Of a DNA stretch of 64,000 bases, positions 48,331-60,133 are shown in pieces. The translations under genes were made by a program, and so were the position numbers. The notes under the pieces are model-generated. The model saw only the letters and a list, made by a program, of their open reading frames with translations. It did no database searches and was not told where the DNA came from. How positions within the stretch are numbered: position 1 is the stretch's first letter; every line of letters begins with the position of its first letter. Source of the DNA: Selaginella moellendorffii (Eukaryota > Streptophyta > Lycopodiopsida > Selaginellales > Selaginellaceae); contig NW_003314270.1 of the NCBI RefSeq assembly GCF_000143415.4, forward strand, positions 1,635,482-1,699,481. The letters are read 5' to 3'.

Positions 48331-51300
48331 AAAGGAAAATCTATAGCTTACAAAAGTCTATTATAAAATATTTCCATGGACAATTGGGGAATAGAATGCT
48401 TTACAATAAGCCTTTACTTCATGGCCTTATATGTTGAATATATCTTTATATAGTTTTGCACGACCTTAACCATATTGTGGAGCCTACTTGTCTTTGTCAC
48501 AGGTTGTGGTAGCAGCGACTGTAGGAGTCTGGAATATAAACATATATATGAATGTTTCTTCTAGATCACAAAAACCTTCAGCCTTTCAAAGTGGGATCTT
48601 CCAATTGCCCTCCAATCTTTCTTGGGTCCCACCGGAGGTTCTTACTTAGATTGTTAGCATTCCAGTCTCAATCACACTTGGTGAGCTTTTGCAATGCATA
48701 CTTGGTTTTACTTCTCAGTTAGAGGTTTTTGCCAAGTCCACAGGCATCCCTGTGGAACCTCAACATGTTGTGCATATCATCAAAACTTAGACCACTCATA
48801 ATCCCGAAGCATTCTTTATGGAGGTCCAAGTTGGCAATAAATCCTCAAAGACACAAGCATTACTTCATTTAGGCTCCCATAGTAACATCATCTCCCTTGA
48901 CTTGGCACTCTCTAGTGGCTTGGAAGTGGTGAGTAGCACATCCATCATCCTCAAAACGTTTGCTAATCACTCAATGATTCTTGTGGACATCTGCTGAAAT
49001 ATCAAGATCTCGGCGCAAGGAGTGGTTACCATACTAGAGTTTCTTGTTGTGGACTACCAGCAGCTCGGATCTAGGAAGCTGAAGAACTCTATCATCCTAG
49101 GATGTCTATGGCACCTTGTTGCTACTTGCACGACAATTTGGGCCAAGGGAAAATCAATAATCACCAATAATGTCCATATAGTGAATCTTCTCAATGCCTA
49201 TGGCAATTGTTTACTTCCATCTAATTTGTCTCAAGTGAATGCTTTTTCCACCACTGAATTTGACCAGGCTCTCAAGGTTCTTTTCCCAAAACTCATTAAG
49301 GATGACATGTTGTTGGAGATTCAAGTTGTTCAGTGCAATATGATCAACTTCTTTAACATGGACTGGACTACATCCACACTTGACTTCTCTACCATAACAG
49401 CATAAATCTAGAGATCCCTCAGCTTCAAAAACTCTAGGAATTTCACATCGATTTCTTCACTACTATACAGTGAGGGATCCATCAAAGTGGGTTTCTCCAA
49501 CCACTTTTCCAACTCTAGCACCACTTGAGGAGTCACATGGGACCCGTACCAAAGATCTCTTAGCATTGACATAGAGTTTGGATGCATTGCATGTGAGCTT
49601 GGACATCAACAATCACGAGACAAGGGTTTGTGACACACTTGTTGCTGTGGGGGATCCAGAAGCAACTCTAAGGATGAAGTTGATGAGTTTGTGGCTACTG
49701 GGATTGAAAAGCCACTATTTGACCACTTTCTTCTAGGCAAGGGACCACTCTCTTCTAAGCAAGTAGCCACATGCAGTTGCCTCCAGCAAATGCTTGGGAG
49801 TGTTATTTGCCACAGCCATGGAGTTTCTTACTTGTTCCCATATTGTGGAGCTTACATTTGGAGCATATATCCACCTCATATCTCTTGTTGTATACTAACT
49901 CTAGCTTTATAGGGAATTCCCCAAGATGCATGTACTTTACTATGCAATCTTGGGAGCTTGATGGGCAAACATGCTCACAACTTCTTAGAATGTGACTTTC
50001 AATCTTGGATGTCTTCACAACCTTCCTCAGATTTCTCTATATAATTTCAGCACTATGATAGAGCATTTTCACATGGTATATGGTGGCATTGGAGTTATCA
50101 ATGAAGTAGGGTCATAAGACATCAATAACACTTTGGAGAGCACAACTTCTTCACTCTTGTTGAGTACACCTTTGACTCTCCATCTTAGTGACTACTCTCA
50201 TGGTGGCACTTCTAACCCCGGAGCTGCAATCCAGCCCTGCTACTCACTTGGGATACGACCATGACATAAAGATGGCAAGTATTTTCCAGCAGCATCTCGA
50301 CTTTTCCTTAGGTTTTCTCCCAACTTGGCACCTTGTCTCAGCTCTTCCCAGACTCAAGTTCATGGCTGGGTCGTGACTTCATCTTGCTACAACACTTAAG
50401 GCACTTTTAGAAGCTATCAACACGTCACTTGGCCACCAGATCTTTATTAGCAACACATGATGGTATCCTTAGCTCTTTGGAGACACTTTATACCATTTGA
50501 GGAGGCTCCCATCCTTGCAGGTAGTGCCAACATCCTAGATTCTCTTACAGTGACATTGTTCGCCACTTGAGACATTCTTGATGTGATCTAGCACTTGAGG
50601 GTGGCTTGGCTAGTTTTAGTGGCATTCCAAGCCTTCTACAGGATGCCTTGCATCCTCTTGGAGTTTTCTATCATCATCACTCATCATAGAAGTTGTTTAC
50701 ATTACTTTTTCTTTCACTAGTGAGATTTTTCCATCTTCACTCATTTTTCTACTTTCTTCTCTCTTTCTTGCTTTTCTTTCTGATCTCACTCTTCTTCTAT
50801 TTCTCTTCAGGTCAAGGAATCATGTGGAGCAAGTTCCTTTCCATGGTGAATATGCTCTGGCTGCATTATTGATTGTATGAAGACTCTTCGACTCGTGTTG
50901 GCTTGTGCTCTAATTCTTTGGTTCCTTTCTTTATGTTAGTTCCATCCTCACATTCTCATCACCACTCTATATCATCCATGCTCTAAAATTTGCTTCCACA
51001 CACTCACACCACTGTTGCCCAACACTCACTACACATACCCAATCATCTCTCACATTTTTCACAATTCATCATCCATTTATACTAGAAATTTGGGGACAAC
51101 ACTTCATCATAGAGGCTTTTCAAGACAAGAAACAATAGAAATCAAGACATTCTTATGAACAATATGTGAGATATTTAAGGGACTAATCACATGTTGCAAC
51201 TTTCTTCTCTTTAGAGCTGATTTCTTCTTCCACCAAGAGATCTTGACTATAGCAGACATCCAGGAGCTTTTAGAGGTGTGGACAACAGAGCCAACACCCT

Positions 51301-52100
51301 TTTCTTCCAGCTCAAATCACAAATGAAGCATCATTACATCAGATTAGAGCCACCCTTAGACACATGCACTCAAATAATCCATCCACCAAGATCCTCTCTC
51401 ATCACTCTCTTCCATTATAATTCATTCTACATTGCACAATTACCACCACTAGGCAATATATTCTCTATGCTTTCTTTTCCATTCTCGGCCAAAGTTTTTA
51501 GCACAAACCATATGAGCTTGACATTGCATTAGTATATCCACTTTCTAGAGTGTGGGAGCCAGGTTTGAGCTTGTTTCTATTTGGTTTTCTTATTTTTTTC
51601 TCCTCATTTTTCCTCTTTTCTTACTTCCTTGAGTCTTTAGTTTAATTACATAGTTTCCCATTGGATTTTCCTTATATCTTTGAACTTCAAACTCTTATCC
51701 TATCTTCTACTTTTATCTCCATTCTTTTTTACTTCTACTTTCAGCTTTTCTTCTTTTGTTTTCCTTGCCATCTCTCGTTGTTCAGCAATTACTTTCTTTG
51801 AACACTACATTACAGCATATGGGAGCATCTGGCCATGGGTTCTTGTGTGCCGGAGTCTTACGCATCCCACCAATGGTCACCTATTGCAATACGAGCTCAT
51901 CACCACCTTCTCTTAACATCATGCCTTCATTCTGGCTTGAGAGAGCACAATAAATATTTTATCTCCTTAGAATATTTCCTTATATATAAGTGATGAGAGG
52001 CTAGAATATAGAGTTCCACCCCATTTTCTCTTGCACTTGAGTTTGGAGTTGTGAGTTTGCAAGCATGTGTGTAAGGTATGGATCCATGGTTGGGGTTGAG
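48331..52100. other. Old repeat-derived DNA with a retroviral-type protease relic
   Basis: Around 48820-49410 (+) frames read EVQVGNKSSKTQALLHLGS followed by NIISLDLALSSGLEVV and later KNSIILGCLW, a layout like a decayed aspartic protease of an LTR retrotransposon (the catalytic DTG/DSG has become HLG). The rest, to 52100, has only short ORFs and pyrimidine-rich tracts; I see no cellular gene. Confidence 0.4.
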
Positions 52101-54080
52101 AGATGCCCCAACAGTCTAGAAAGGAGAGAACTTTGAAGTTGGTATAAACTCCTTGAGTAAAACAAGATCACTATCATTGAATGGTTCAATTGACCACTAG
52201 TGATCGATGACCAACTTGATCTTCTACTTGCCTCTAAGGAGATGTTTTGCCATGGCTCTTTGTTGTTCTTCCAAGGCGAGAACCTCTATATCACATGCAT
52301 GAAGCTTGTCCTCGTTGTTAAGTTGCATCTCTACTACATATTAAAATGAAAGTGAAAGTGATGGCATCTAGATCTCCATCGGAAGCATGGCCTTTGTCCT
52401 ATAGACAAGAGAGAATGGAGTTGCAAAGATGGATGTCTTGAAGGACATATAAAAGGCCTACAGTGCTATAATCAAGTGCTTGTGCCAATGCCTCAGTTAA
52501 TTCTTCATAAGCTTTGAGATGATGGTTTTCAATGTTGCTAGCTTTACCTGACTATTGCACTTAGGATAGTAACTACTACTCTTCACATGCCACAATGATA
52601 TATCACTATCCTTTGGAGCTCAGTGGACTGATTGAGCTGACAAATCAAGTCCCCATTAGAAAAAGGGACAAGAAGTGACGGCCTGGAAAGGAAGGTATAG
52701 AATATAGCTCCAGGGATTGAACCACTAGCACTACTCACACACCTTTGTGTACTCTATGCTATCTTGGTGAATTTGAGGCCAAAAGTAGCTATGGCGCAAA
52801 AGGAGCTGCATTATGGCCTATCATAAGAAATACCCTTCACAAGAATTGAAAGCACAATGTAACTCAAGGATCTCATGTTCACCCATATACCACAACAAGA
52901 CCTCTTGTGATGTCCTCCTGTAAAGATGGCTATCCAGAAGGCAAAATCCCTATGCTTGAATCTCCAATGCCTTTTGTTGAGTTGATAAGGAACTCATCTA
53001 AATCCAAGTACACTACAATGTTCTGAAAGGCTGTTGGGACCACAAAGGAGGTAGCCTCAACAACTAGGAAGTCACTTAGTTCCATCATGCACTTCCGTGT
53101 GGTGTGAAAAGTTGGTTGGAACTCTTGGATGGTTATAATCCAAAATAAAGTACAAGGACGGTGAACCAGTTGCTATAAAGAAAAGTAAACATGTTAAAGC
53201 AGACATGAAAATGGATATAGGCTCCAACAAGAAAGTGACAAAATCTCTCTAAGATGTAAACAATAGCCACTACTTCTTTTTCTACATCCACGTACTTCTT
53301 CTTAATCTCCTTGAATGAATGCAAGGCATAATATGTTGCATGTGGTGGCTTGCCAAGCTTTGAATATTGGTAGAGGCATACTCCAAAAGCCTCTACTCTC
53401 GTGATGTAAATCTCGAAAGGAAGTTTTCACTCTTGTGGTTGGAGAACAAAGTCCATATGTAGTGACTATTTCAGCAAGTCAAAGGCTTGTTGTTAGCTCT
53501 CCCCATTCAAATAAAATGTTGTGTTGTAGAAGAGGTATCAAAGGCCATGAACATGCAACATAGTTGTGGAGGAAACGGTGAAAGAAACCCATTTGTCCAA
53601 GAAAGCCATAAAACTACTTCAAGTTGGTTGGCAGGGGCTGATCCAAAGCCTTATGAGCCTTGGCTTTCTGGGGTTTGATCCCATGTTGTGAGACATCAAA
53701 GCCTAGCAAATGGCATTCAATCACCCCAATCTTAAACTTTCATGGGTTTAAAGAAAACGTCTATTGTCGATAGCAAGTGAAAACCTACTCCAAGTGCAAA
53801 AGGTGGCCATTGAAAGAGTTAGAGGCCATGCATAAATCATCCATGTACACCCAAAAAACTTCTTAAAGTGCTGAAAAGTAACTTTAGCATTGCATAAGCC
53901 AAATAGTAGGATGTTGAAAGCAAAGACACCCCAAGGTGTTCAAAATGCCATAAGATCTCAATGATTAGGATGGATAAAGATCTAGTTATACCTTGAAAAA
54001 CGATCCATAAAAGAGTAGTAATAATGTCTAGCCATCTCATCTATAATCACATTCATAAATAGTGTAGATGAGTTTGTTTC
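52100..54080 (-). pseudogene. Decayed Ty3/gypsy pol, minus strand
   Basis: Right to left: RT core at about 54040-53840 (frames read TPWGVFAFN then FGLCNAKVTFQ), RNase H at about 53324-53133 (KKYVDVEKEVVAIVYILERF), and an integrase C-terminal region at about 52330-52100 (LNNEDKLHACDIEVLALEEQ). Frameshifts and stops throughout. The degenerate primer site and 195-bp-type LTR at 54373-54563 lie on its 5' side in the right orientation, so it probably shows which kind of pol uses these LTRs; gag and protease are missing between them. Confidence 0.7.
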
Positions 54081-54372
54081 TTTTTGCTAGGTGTCTATTT
54101 AGATATCACCCTTTATCTTCAATAAATGGCATGAAAGAAATACACCTAGAGTCATCAGCTATAACTATTTCTATAAGAAGATGCTATCTCCTCAAACACC
54201 ATACTTCTTTAAAACTAAGAGTTGTAGCTCTTTTGAGAACTTTGCTCTCTTGACACTCTACCCCTTAGGTTGAGTTTAACAAGAGTAAATTAAACTTGCT
54301 AAATGTCAATCTTAACATATGGTATGATTCCCTTAACAACTAACAAATTCAAATTCAAGATCTAATACCAAA

Positions 54373-54563
54373 TGTAAACTCATGAATTTAAACTTTTCAG
54401 GAGGTCACCTAACCTAGTGCTATTTAAACCCAAAAATGCTTAACCCTAATTATCTTAAGACACTTAATTGATTAGAAAAGGGGGTGCACTCTTGTTCATG
54501 AGCTTTTTCCCTCTATATTTGAACCCTTATGAATTATCTTTCAGGTTGTTCTTATTAGTTACT
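54373..54563 (-). repeat. Old 195-bp-family LTR, reverse
   Basis: Degenerate reverse copy beginning TGTAAACTC, preceded by TACCA-type sequence that is a decayed tRNA-Met primer site. It belongs to the minus-strand gypsy relic to its left. Confidence 0.7.
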
Positions 54564-54704
54564 TAAAAAGGGCCCATAAATAAGAGTGCACCCCATTTTC
54601 AAATTAGTTAAGGATTTTGAGATAATTGGGGTTAATCGTTCTTGGGTTTGAGTAGTACTAAATTAAAAAAAATCCCAAAAAATCCAAATTTAAGAGCTTG
54701 TATT
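54564..54704 (+). repeat. Old 195-bp-family LTR, forward, 5'-truncated
   Basis: Begins at the equivalent of about LTR position 60 (AAAAGGGCCCATAAATAAGAG) and ends GAGCTTGTA, followed by a decayed primer site TTAGTATCAAAAGAG. It abuts the reverse copy head to head, making an imperfect palindrome of about 330 bp. Confidence 0.7.
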
Positions 54705-54796
54705 TAGTATCAAAAGAGTTAAGCATCCAAATACCGCTATCGACAAATTAGTTTTTGGGGCAGAAAGCACTATCAAAATAGGCTGTAACTATAGGA

Positions 54797-55141
54797 ATGT
54801 CCTCATCCTCAAATAAAGAGGTTAGAGACACCATATTTGGCAAGCTTATCTCTGGCATATCAAGCAAAAATACTACTATTAAATTCAAGGCCTTATCCCT
54901 TACTCTCTCATCTTCTAATGCTTTGAGTGCTCAATCTCCAATGCTAGGATTAAAACCAAGTATTTTGCTAGTGAAGGAAGATCCTCCACTAAAGTTGAGT
55001 CCAAGTCTGAAGCCAAACCTTCAATGCAATAAATTGGGATCTATATTGGGAGCTCCACTATGGAAAATGCTGAATTTGAATAATTATTATAGTGCACCTG
55101 AATTCGGAGCCGAACTCCAAGCCTGTTGCGCTACGAAATGA
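54797..55141 (+). CDS. Possible N-terminal gag remnant
   Basis: A 114-codon ORF starting MSSSSNKEVRDTIFG, about 90 bp after the decayed primer site of the forward LTR, the usual place for a gag start. Sequence is Ser/Leu-rich and matches no domain I recognise. It ends before element D (55222), which may have cut the parent element. Confidence 0.3.
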   Translation: MSSSSNKEVRDTIFGKLISGISSKNTTIKFKALSLTLSSSNALSAQSPMLGLKPSILLVKEDPPLKLSPSLKPNLQCNKLGSILGAPLWKMLNLNNYYSAPEFGAELQACCATK

Positions 55142-55221
55142 GGATCTGGTATAATCCCACGAGCACCAACTTCTTGTATGCAGCACCAGCTCCCAGTATC
55201 TAACACTTACATGCAAAATGG

Positions 55222-56982
55222 TGTAAGTGACTAATTTTTCCATTCTACTTTAGTCACTTAACCACACCTCCGACCACTTGGAGGAGTCTCATTCACAACC
55301 TCCATAAGTCCAACTCAGGACTTGGGGCTTGCTAGCCCCGAGAATGGCATCCATGCCACTCAACCTTAGCACTTGGTCCAAGTGCTCCACGTGTCCGATC
55401 CCATGATCGACACCCCAAGGTACCACCGACGTATCGGCCCGTTACGCTAAGGCCATGCCCAATTACCTTGGTCACACTGGTGGACTAACACCACCTGCAT
55501 CACAGTCCCATCTCTCAAGGACTGGGCCATCCATCCGTGAGTGATCATTCCAGATCCACTCCTTAGCATCCTTAGGATGCCCACAGACATGGGGAATAGC
55601 CTTCCCCAATATCCCTTTTTCGGTCTTCACCAAGTCCCTTTCTGCCCATGGCCGTGTTCGCCAACACTGCCACTGGATTGAGGCCCAGAGGCCCGACCAC
55701 TAAGTCCCAGGGTCCTCTGGGACTTCCTCACCACTCGACTGTATCCTTGGTCACTACACCAGAGGACTACTCCTCCCCCTTTCCACAGTCTGGGCCTTTG
55801 GGACAACATTTCGGAACACCGTGGCCCTACGCGGGCCTCATGGGTACTCTCCCCGCCTTTCGCCTTTGGGTGCTCTAGCCATGGGCTTAGAGCGAGGTTC
55901 CGTTGAGCCACGCCTGGTATCCAAGTAGGTAGTGCCACCCACACTTGGACTGGGAGCATCGGCCAGTCGATCTCTCGGGGGAACTAGAGCCGGCTCTTGA
56001 ACACTTCACCAAGCTACCCCGCTTGTCGGTCCGTGTTCACTCTAGTCTTGGACTTCCCAGTGGTCAGCTCATCACCCAACACTGGGTCTGGCCTCCCTGG
56101 GCCAAACTGGCCTTTCCTGGCCAAACTGGCTCCACTGGGCTCCAACCCCCACACTCTCCCTACTATACTTTTGGAACCCCCCGTAGCCCCCCCCCCCTGG
56201 GGGACGATTGCTTTTGGCTTTCACCCAACTGCCTGTATTAGTATTCGGACTCGGACTCGGTCTCGGTCCTGGTTTCGGATTCGGACTCGGTCTTGGTCTC
56301 GGCTTCGGCCTCGGTCTCGGTCTCGGTCTCGGGTCCATCTCGGACTCCATCTCGGACTCCATCTCGGATCCATCTCGGACTCCATCTCGGGTCCATCTCG
56401 GGTCCATCTCGGACTCCATCTCGGACTCCATCTCGGGTCCATCTCGGGTCCATCTCGGACTCCACCTCGGACTCCACCACGGACTCCATCTCGGGTCCAT
56501 CTCGGACTCCATCTCGGACTCCATCTCGGGTCCATCTCGGACTCCATCTCGGGTCCATCTCGGACTCCATCTCGGACTCCATCTCGGGTCCATCTCGGAC
56601 TCCATCTTGGGTCCATCTCGGACTCTATCTCGGACTCCATCTCAGACTCCATCTCAGGTCCATCTCGGACTCCATCTCGAACTCCATCTCGGGTCCTTCT
56701 TGGACTCCAGTTCGGACTCCAACTCAGGTCCATCTCGAGTCCATCTTGGACACTTCCACGTGTCATGTGTTGGTCCTTTTGGGTCCCTTTTTGGAGCCTC
56801 GCTTATTGCTCGCTTCGTGCTCATTCCTCGAGCCCTTCGTTAGGAGTTCCACTCCCACTCTCGACCTTTCAAGTCGGAGCTTTTGGCCCAAATGTGTTAC
56901 ACTCGTTTGGCTTTCGCTTCGGCCACTACCACGTGGCACCCTTCCGGCTCCACTTTGGGGCCTAGGGATTTTGTGTCTCACA
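55222..56982 (-). mobile_element. L-family LTR of element D
   Basis: A complete 1.76-kb LTR, TGTAAGTGAC...GTGTCTCACA, in reverse orientation, carrying hexamers and minisatellite at about 56245-56755 and both G-boxes. It acts as the 3' LTR of element D, whose interior starts at 56983. Confidence 0.87.
56245..56755. repeat. LTR minisatellite (element D)
   Basis: Hexamer zone to about 56330, then the longest 11/12-bp array after B. Overlapping ORFs of 114-322 codons here are repeat artefacts. Confidence 0.9.
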
Positions 56983-57682
56983 ACTCCACCACCCATAGAC
57001 GAAGTTCGATGTCCTCATCAAACGGTAAACCATTTTGTAAAGTAACACCCACATGTGTTACCATTTCTATCCTTGGCACTCAGCCAATATTTGTCTATGG
57101 CTTGACATTGAAGGCTCACCATGCCTTTTCCATATTCGTCAATGGTTTGACATTGAAGGCTCACCATGCCTTTTGCATATTCCTCAATGGTTTGACACCA
57201 AGGCTCACCATGCCTTGCCTATCCTCTAAGGAGGGTAGTCTCTCCAACTTAGATACTGATTGGACCACATGTAGTGGTTCTCTCCTTTTATTGGTTTAGT
57301 TCTTGCTAAACCTTTTAGAGACCCTTCTCTAAGTCAATCCCACTACTCCTTCTCGAGTAGTCTCAATTTCCATCTATTGAACGTTTGCACCTTGGAACTT
57401 TTACTCTTTGACTTCTGGAAGTCAATGTCCTAGGTGTCTCCAACACCTTGCATTGCACATATTGTGCAACTCCACTTCCCCATCCTAGGAAGTTCCTTAC
57501 TTGAGAGCACTATCATCCTCTCTTCTATTTCGTGCCACCTTGGGCACTAAGTTCCATTTATCATACTTTGTGCTAGGGCTGCCCATGGCCCTATCATTTG
57601 GCTACCTTACCACTCCCTCCCTTGGAGCTTCCACTTTCGCCAAATCAGAGCAATTTGGAATCCATCCTTGGAAACACACTTC
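56983..57682 (-). mobile_element. Interior of element D, truncated by element F
   Basis: About 700 bp of L interior (matches 14282-14935) including the PPT-side hairpin at 57004-57023, here with one stem mismatch. It stops at ACTTC where the LTR of element F begins. Confidence 0.82.
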
Positions 57683-58829
57683 TGTAAGCCACAAATTTTT
57701 CTTTTCCAATTTGCCAGCTTACCTCGTCTATCCGTCCAACACTGCCTTGGCTTTTGCTAAGTTCCCTCGCCAAGGTTCTCGCCTATGGTACCAGCTCCTA
57801 CTTGGTTTCAGCTACTCACTGCATGAGCAACGGAGTGTTAGCCATCCTTCCACGGATTCCCAAATCACTCCCAATCCCCCTCCCCGGGTTAGACTGGACT
57901 AAGGTTCGGCTACACTCCCCGCAAGCACAAGCAGCCAAGCACACCAAGCTTCCAGGTTCCTAACATCCCTTGGTACCACAAGACTTGATCATGGGACCCT
58001 CTAAATCCCAAGTCTTGAGTGCAACACTTGCTTCGGGACGTCGGGGCGAAACACCGTGGCCTAGCGGCCCGGTATGGGTACCTCTCACCCCCCACTTCCA
58101 TCCCGAAGGAAGGCCCAAGCCCCTAGGAAGGGCGAGGACCAATGAGCCGCATGGTACTCAAGTGGGGCACCACTCCACATGAGCCGGGAGCACCGCAATC
58201 GGTTTCCCTTTCGGGAGTGGGAGCTGCTCTTGAGCACTTCCTTGGATGGCCCCTCCGGCACCAGCCAAGTCCATGCTCACTCCCACCCAAGGCCCCTCGG
58301 TCCCAGTCTCAACCTCAAGTCGGTTTGGAAGCCCAACTGGAGAGTCCCTTCAAAACTGGTTCCTGGACCTCACTATCCCTACTATACTTTTGGAACCCCC
58401 TGCAGCCCCCCCCCCCTGGGGGACGCACGCTTTGGGTTTTCACCCCTTGACCCGTATTAGTATTTGGACTTAGTCTCTGGCTCGATCTCGGATCCGATTT
58501 CGGATCCGACTTCGGATTCGGTCTCGGACTCGATCGCGGACTCGATCTCGGACCCGATCTCGGGCCCGACCTCGGACTCGATTTCGGACTCGGTCTTGGA
58601 CCCGATTTCGGATCTCGGACTCTGTCTCGAACTCGGTCTCGAACTCGGACTTGAACTCGGTCCCCGAGTCGGTCTCGGACTCGATTCCGGACACTATCTC
58701 GAACTCGGTCCTAGAGTCGGTCTTGGACTCGATCTTTGACTTGGTCCCATCCGATGAACTCTTTGTCATTTTGGTCATGCTTTCGGGGTTCCTTTAGCCT
58801 ACGACACCTCGGCGAGTTGGTTCCTTACA
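57683..58829 (-). mobile_element. LTR of gypsy element F, related to L LTRs
   Basis: 1147 bp, TGTAAGCCAC...GGTTCCTTACA. It shares stretches with L LTRs (CACCGTGGCC, the TACTATACTTTTGGA-CCCCC-GGGGGACG block) and has an equivalent but different minisatellite, about 58460-58740, of CTCGGACTCGAT-type 12-mers. Interior after it begins ACTCCACCACCCATA, as in L. It is therefore a diverged cousin of the L LTR. Confidence 0.78.
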
Positions 58830-59234
58830 ACTCCACCACCCATAAAAGAAGTTCGATGCCCACATCGAAAGTCTCTTTTTTATCCTACGACTTGTTGACC
58901 ATGTCTCCGGGGGCATCCCCCCACTTAGCGGTGTGCCTAAGTTAGCCTCCCCGGCCAAGAGCCCATGACAACGGAATATATGTGTCCCTATACTCCTCAC
59001 CTCACCACGCCCTAGTATAGGGTCGGGACTTGAACCCAGCCTTGCTTTACTAGGGGGTTGGGACTCGAACCCAACCTCCGTAGAATACGTCTACGGATTC
59101 GACATCCCCGCAGGGAGTCGGGCGTAGCTCCTTACGCCTGGTCGACCTAGCTAACCCATGCTAATTAGCTTACCTTCGGCGCGCCTTCGGGTCCCAACAT
59201 ATGCTATTGCTCAACTTCTCAAATTGATATATTT
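58830..59234 (-). other. 3' non-coding region of element F with folded block
   Basis: Between the LTR and the pol stop codon. Contains the hairpin GTTCGATG-CCCA-CATCGAA (58851-58869) and the folded block (about 59015-59140): + strand stems GGCGTA/TACGCC (59121-59138) and TCCGTAG/CTACGGA (59077-59097), two T-arm-like hairpins, and a CCCTAGTA/TACTAGGG enclosing stem. Homologous to the non-coding L interior. Confidence 0.7.
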
Positions 59235-59616
59235 TTAATTGAACTTTGCATAAGTACATAGAGTTCTGCCATGCAGAAATTCCTCCACAAGATCTCGCGC
59301 ATTCGCTAGGTTCCCCTCCGGTTCCCATGTTGCTTCGCAGTGTGGAAATCCTTTCCACTTCACATGGAACTCTCTCACCTCGCGTCCTTGTCGCTTGCTC
59401 TTGCGCGCATTGAGGATGGCCTCGACTTCGTATTCCTCCTCCCCTTGGATAACCTCAGGTAAAGGTCTTACTTGGTCCTTGCGAAGCGGATCCTTAAAAT
59501 ACGGCTTGAGTAAGTTCACGTGGAACACGGGATGCATCTTCCCCATCTCTCGAGGAAGTCGGAGACGGTAAGCCACTTTACCGATTCGAGCCTCAATCTC
59601 GTAAGGCCCCGCGAAC

Positions 59617-59668
59617 CTGCTCAAGGAACTCAAGATCAATTCATTTACAGGAATACATGCATTTTTAC
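59617..59668 (-). other. Second putative intron, before the GPY module
   Basis: 52 bp, GTAAAAAT...TTGAGCAG on the minus strand; contains in-frame stops, and its removal joins LTQR to FAGPYEI, matching the normal integrase C-terminal module. Confidence 0.72.
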
Positions 59669-60086
59669 CTTTGGGTCAACTTCCGGCTGATCCCACTTGG
59701 CAGCTTGAGGTTCTTGGTGTTCAGCCACACCTTCTCCCCAGCTTGGAACTCCACATCCCGACGCTTTTGGTTCGCGTACTTAGTTTGCCTTTGTTGAGCC
59801 CGTTCCAAGGAATCCCTCACTAGATTCCAAATGTTGAGTCTTTCCGCTGTGAATGCCTCCACTGCGGGTAACTCTCCATGATACTCGGCCACGCCGAGTT
59901 CCACAGGACCTTCAATAGCTCGCCCATTGATGACTTCCCATGGACTCACCCCGATGCTCGAATGTGGTGAGTTGTTATAACACATTTCTGCAAGTCCCAA
60001 ATGACTTACCTAGTCGGTCTGGTCTCCCGAGACATAGCATCGCAAATAATCCTCCAGCTGCCTATTCACCCTTTCCATTTGTCCGT

Positions 60087-60133
60087 CTGTCAAGAAGTGT
60101 TAGTGCCATCAATCTTGACTTAATACCCATTAC
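60087..60133 (-). other. Putative spliceosomal intron in integrase
   Basis: 47 bp, GTAATGGG...TTGACAG on the minus strand, with a CTAAC branch-like motif about 14 bases before the acceptor. It splits the conserved HPQTDGQ motif between T and D; the length equals that of introns in the cellular genes here. The same donor side occurs in the older copy at 47941. Confidence 0.75.

Noticed and set aside
60001-60012. A third intron in gypsy F beginning at GTAAGTCATTTGG
   Set aside because: The segment codes the normal residues after a single Trp-to-stop change, and older sequence reads straight through, so it is a nonsense mutation.
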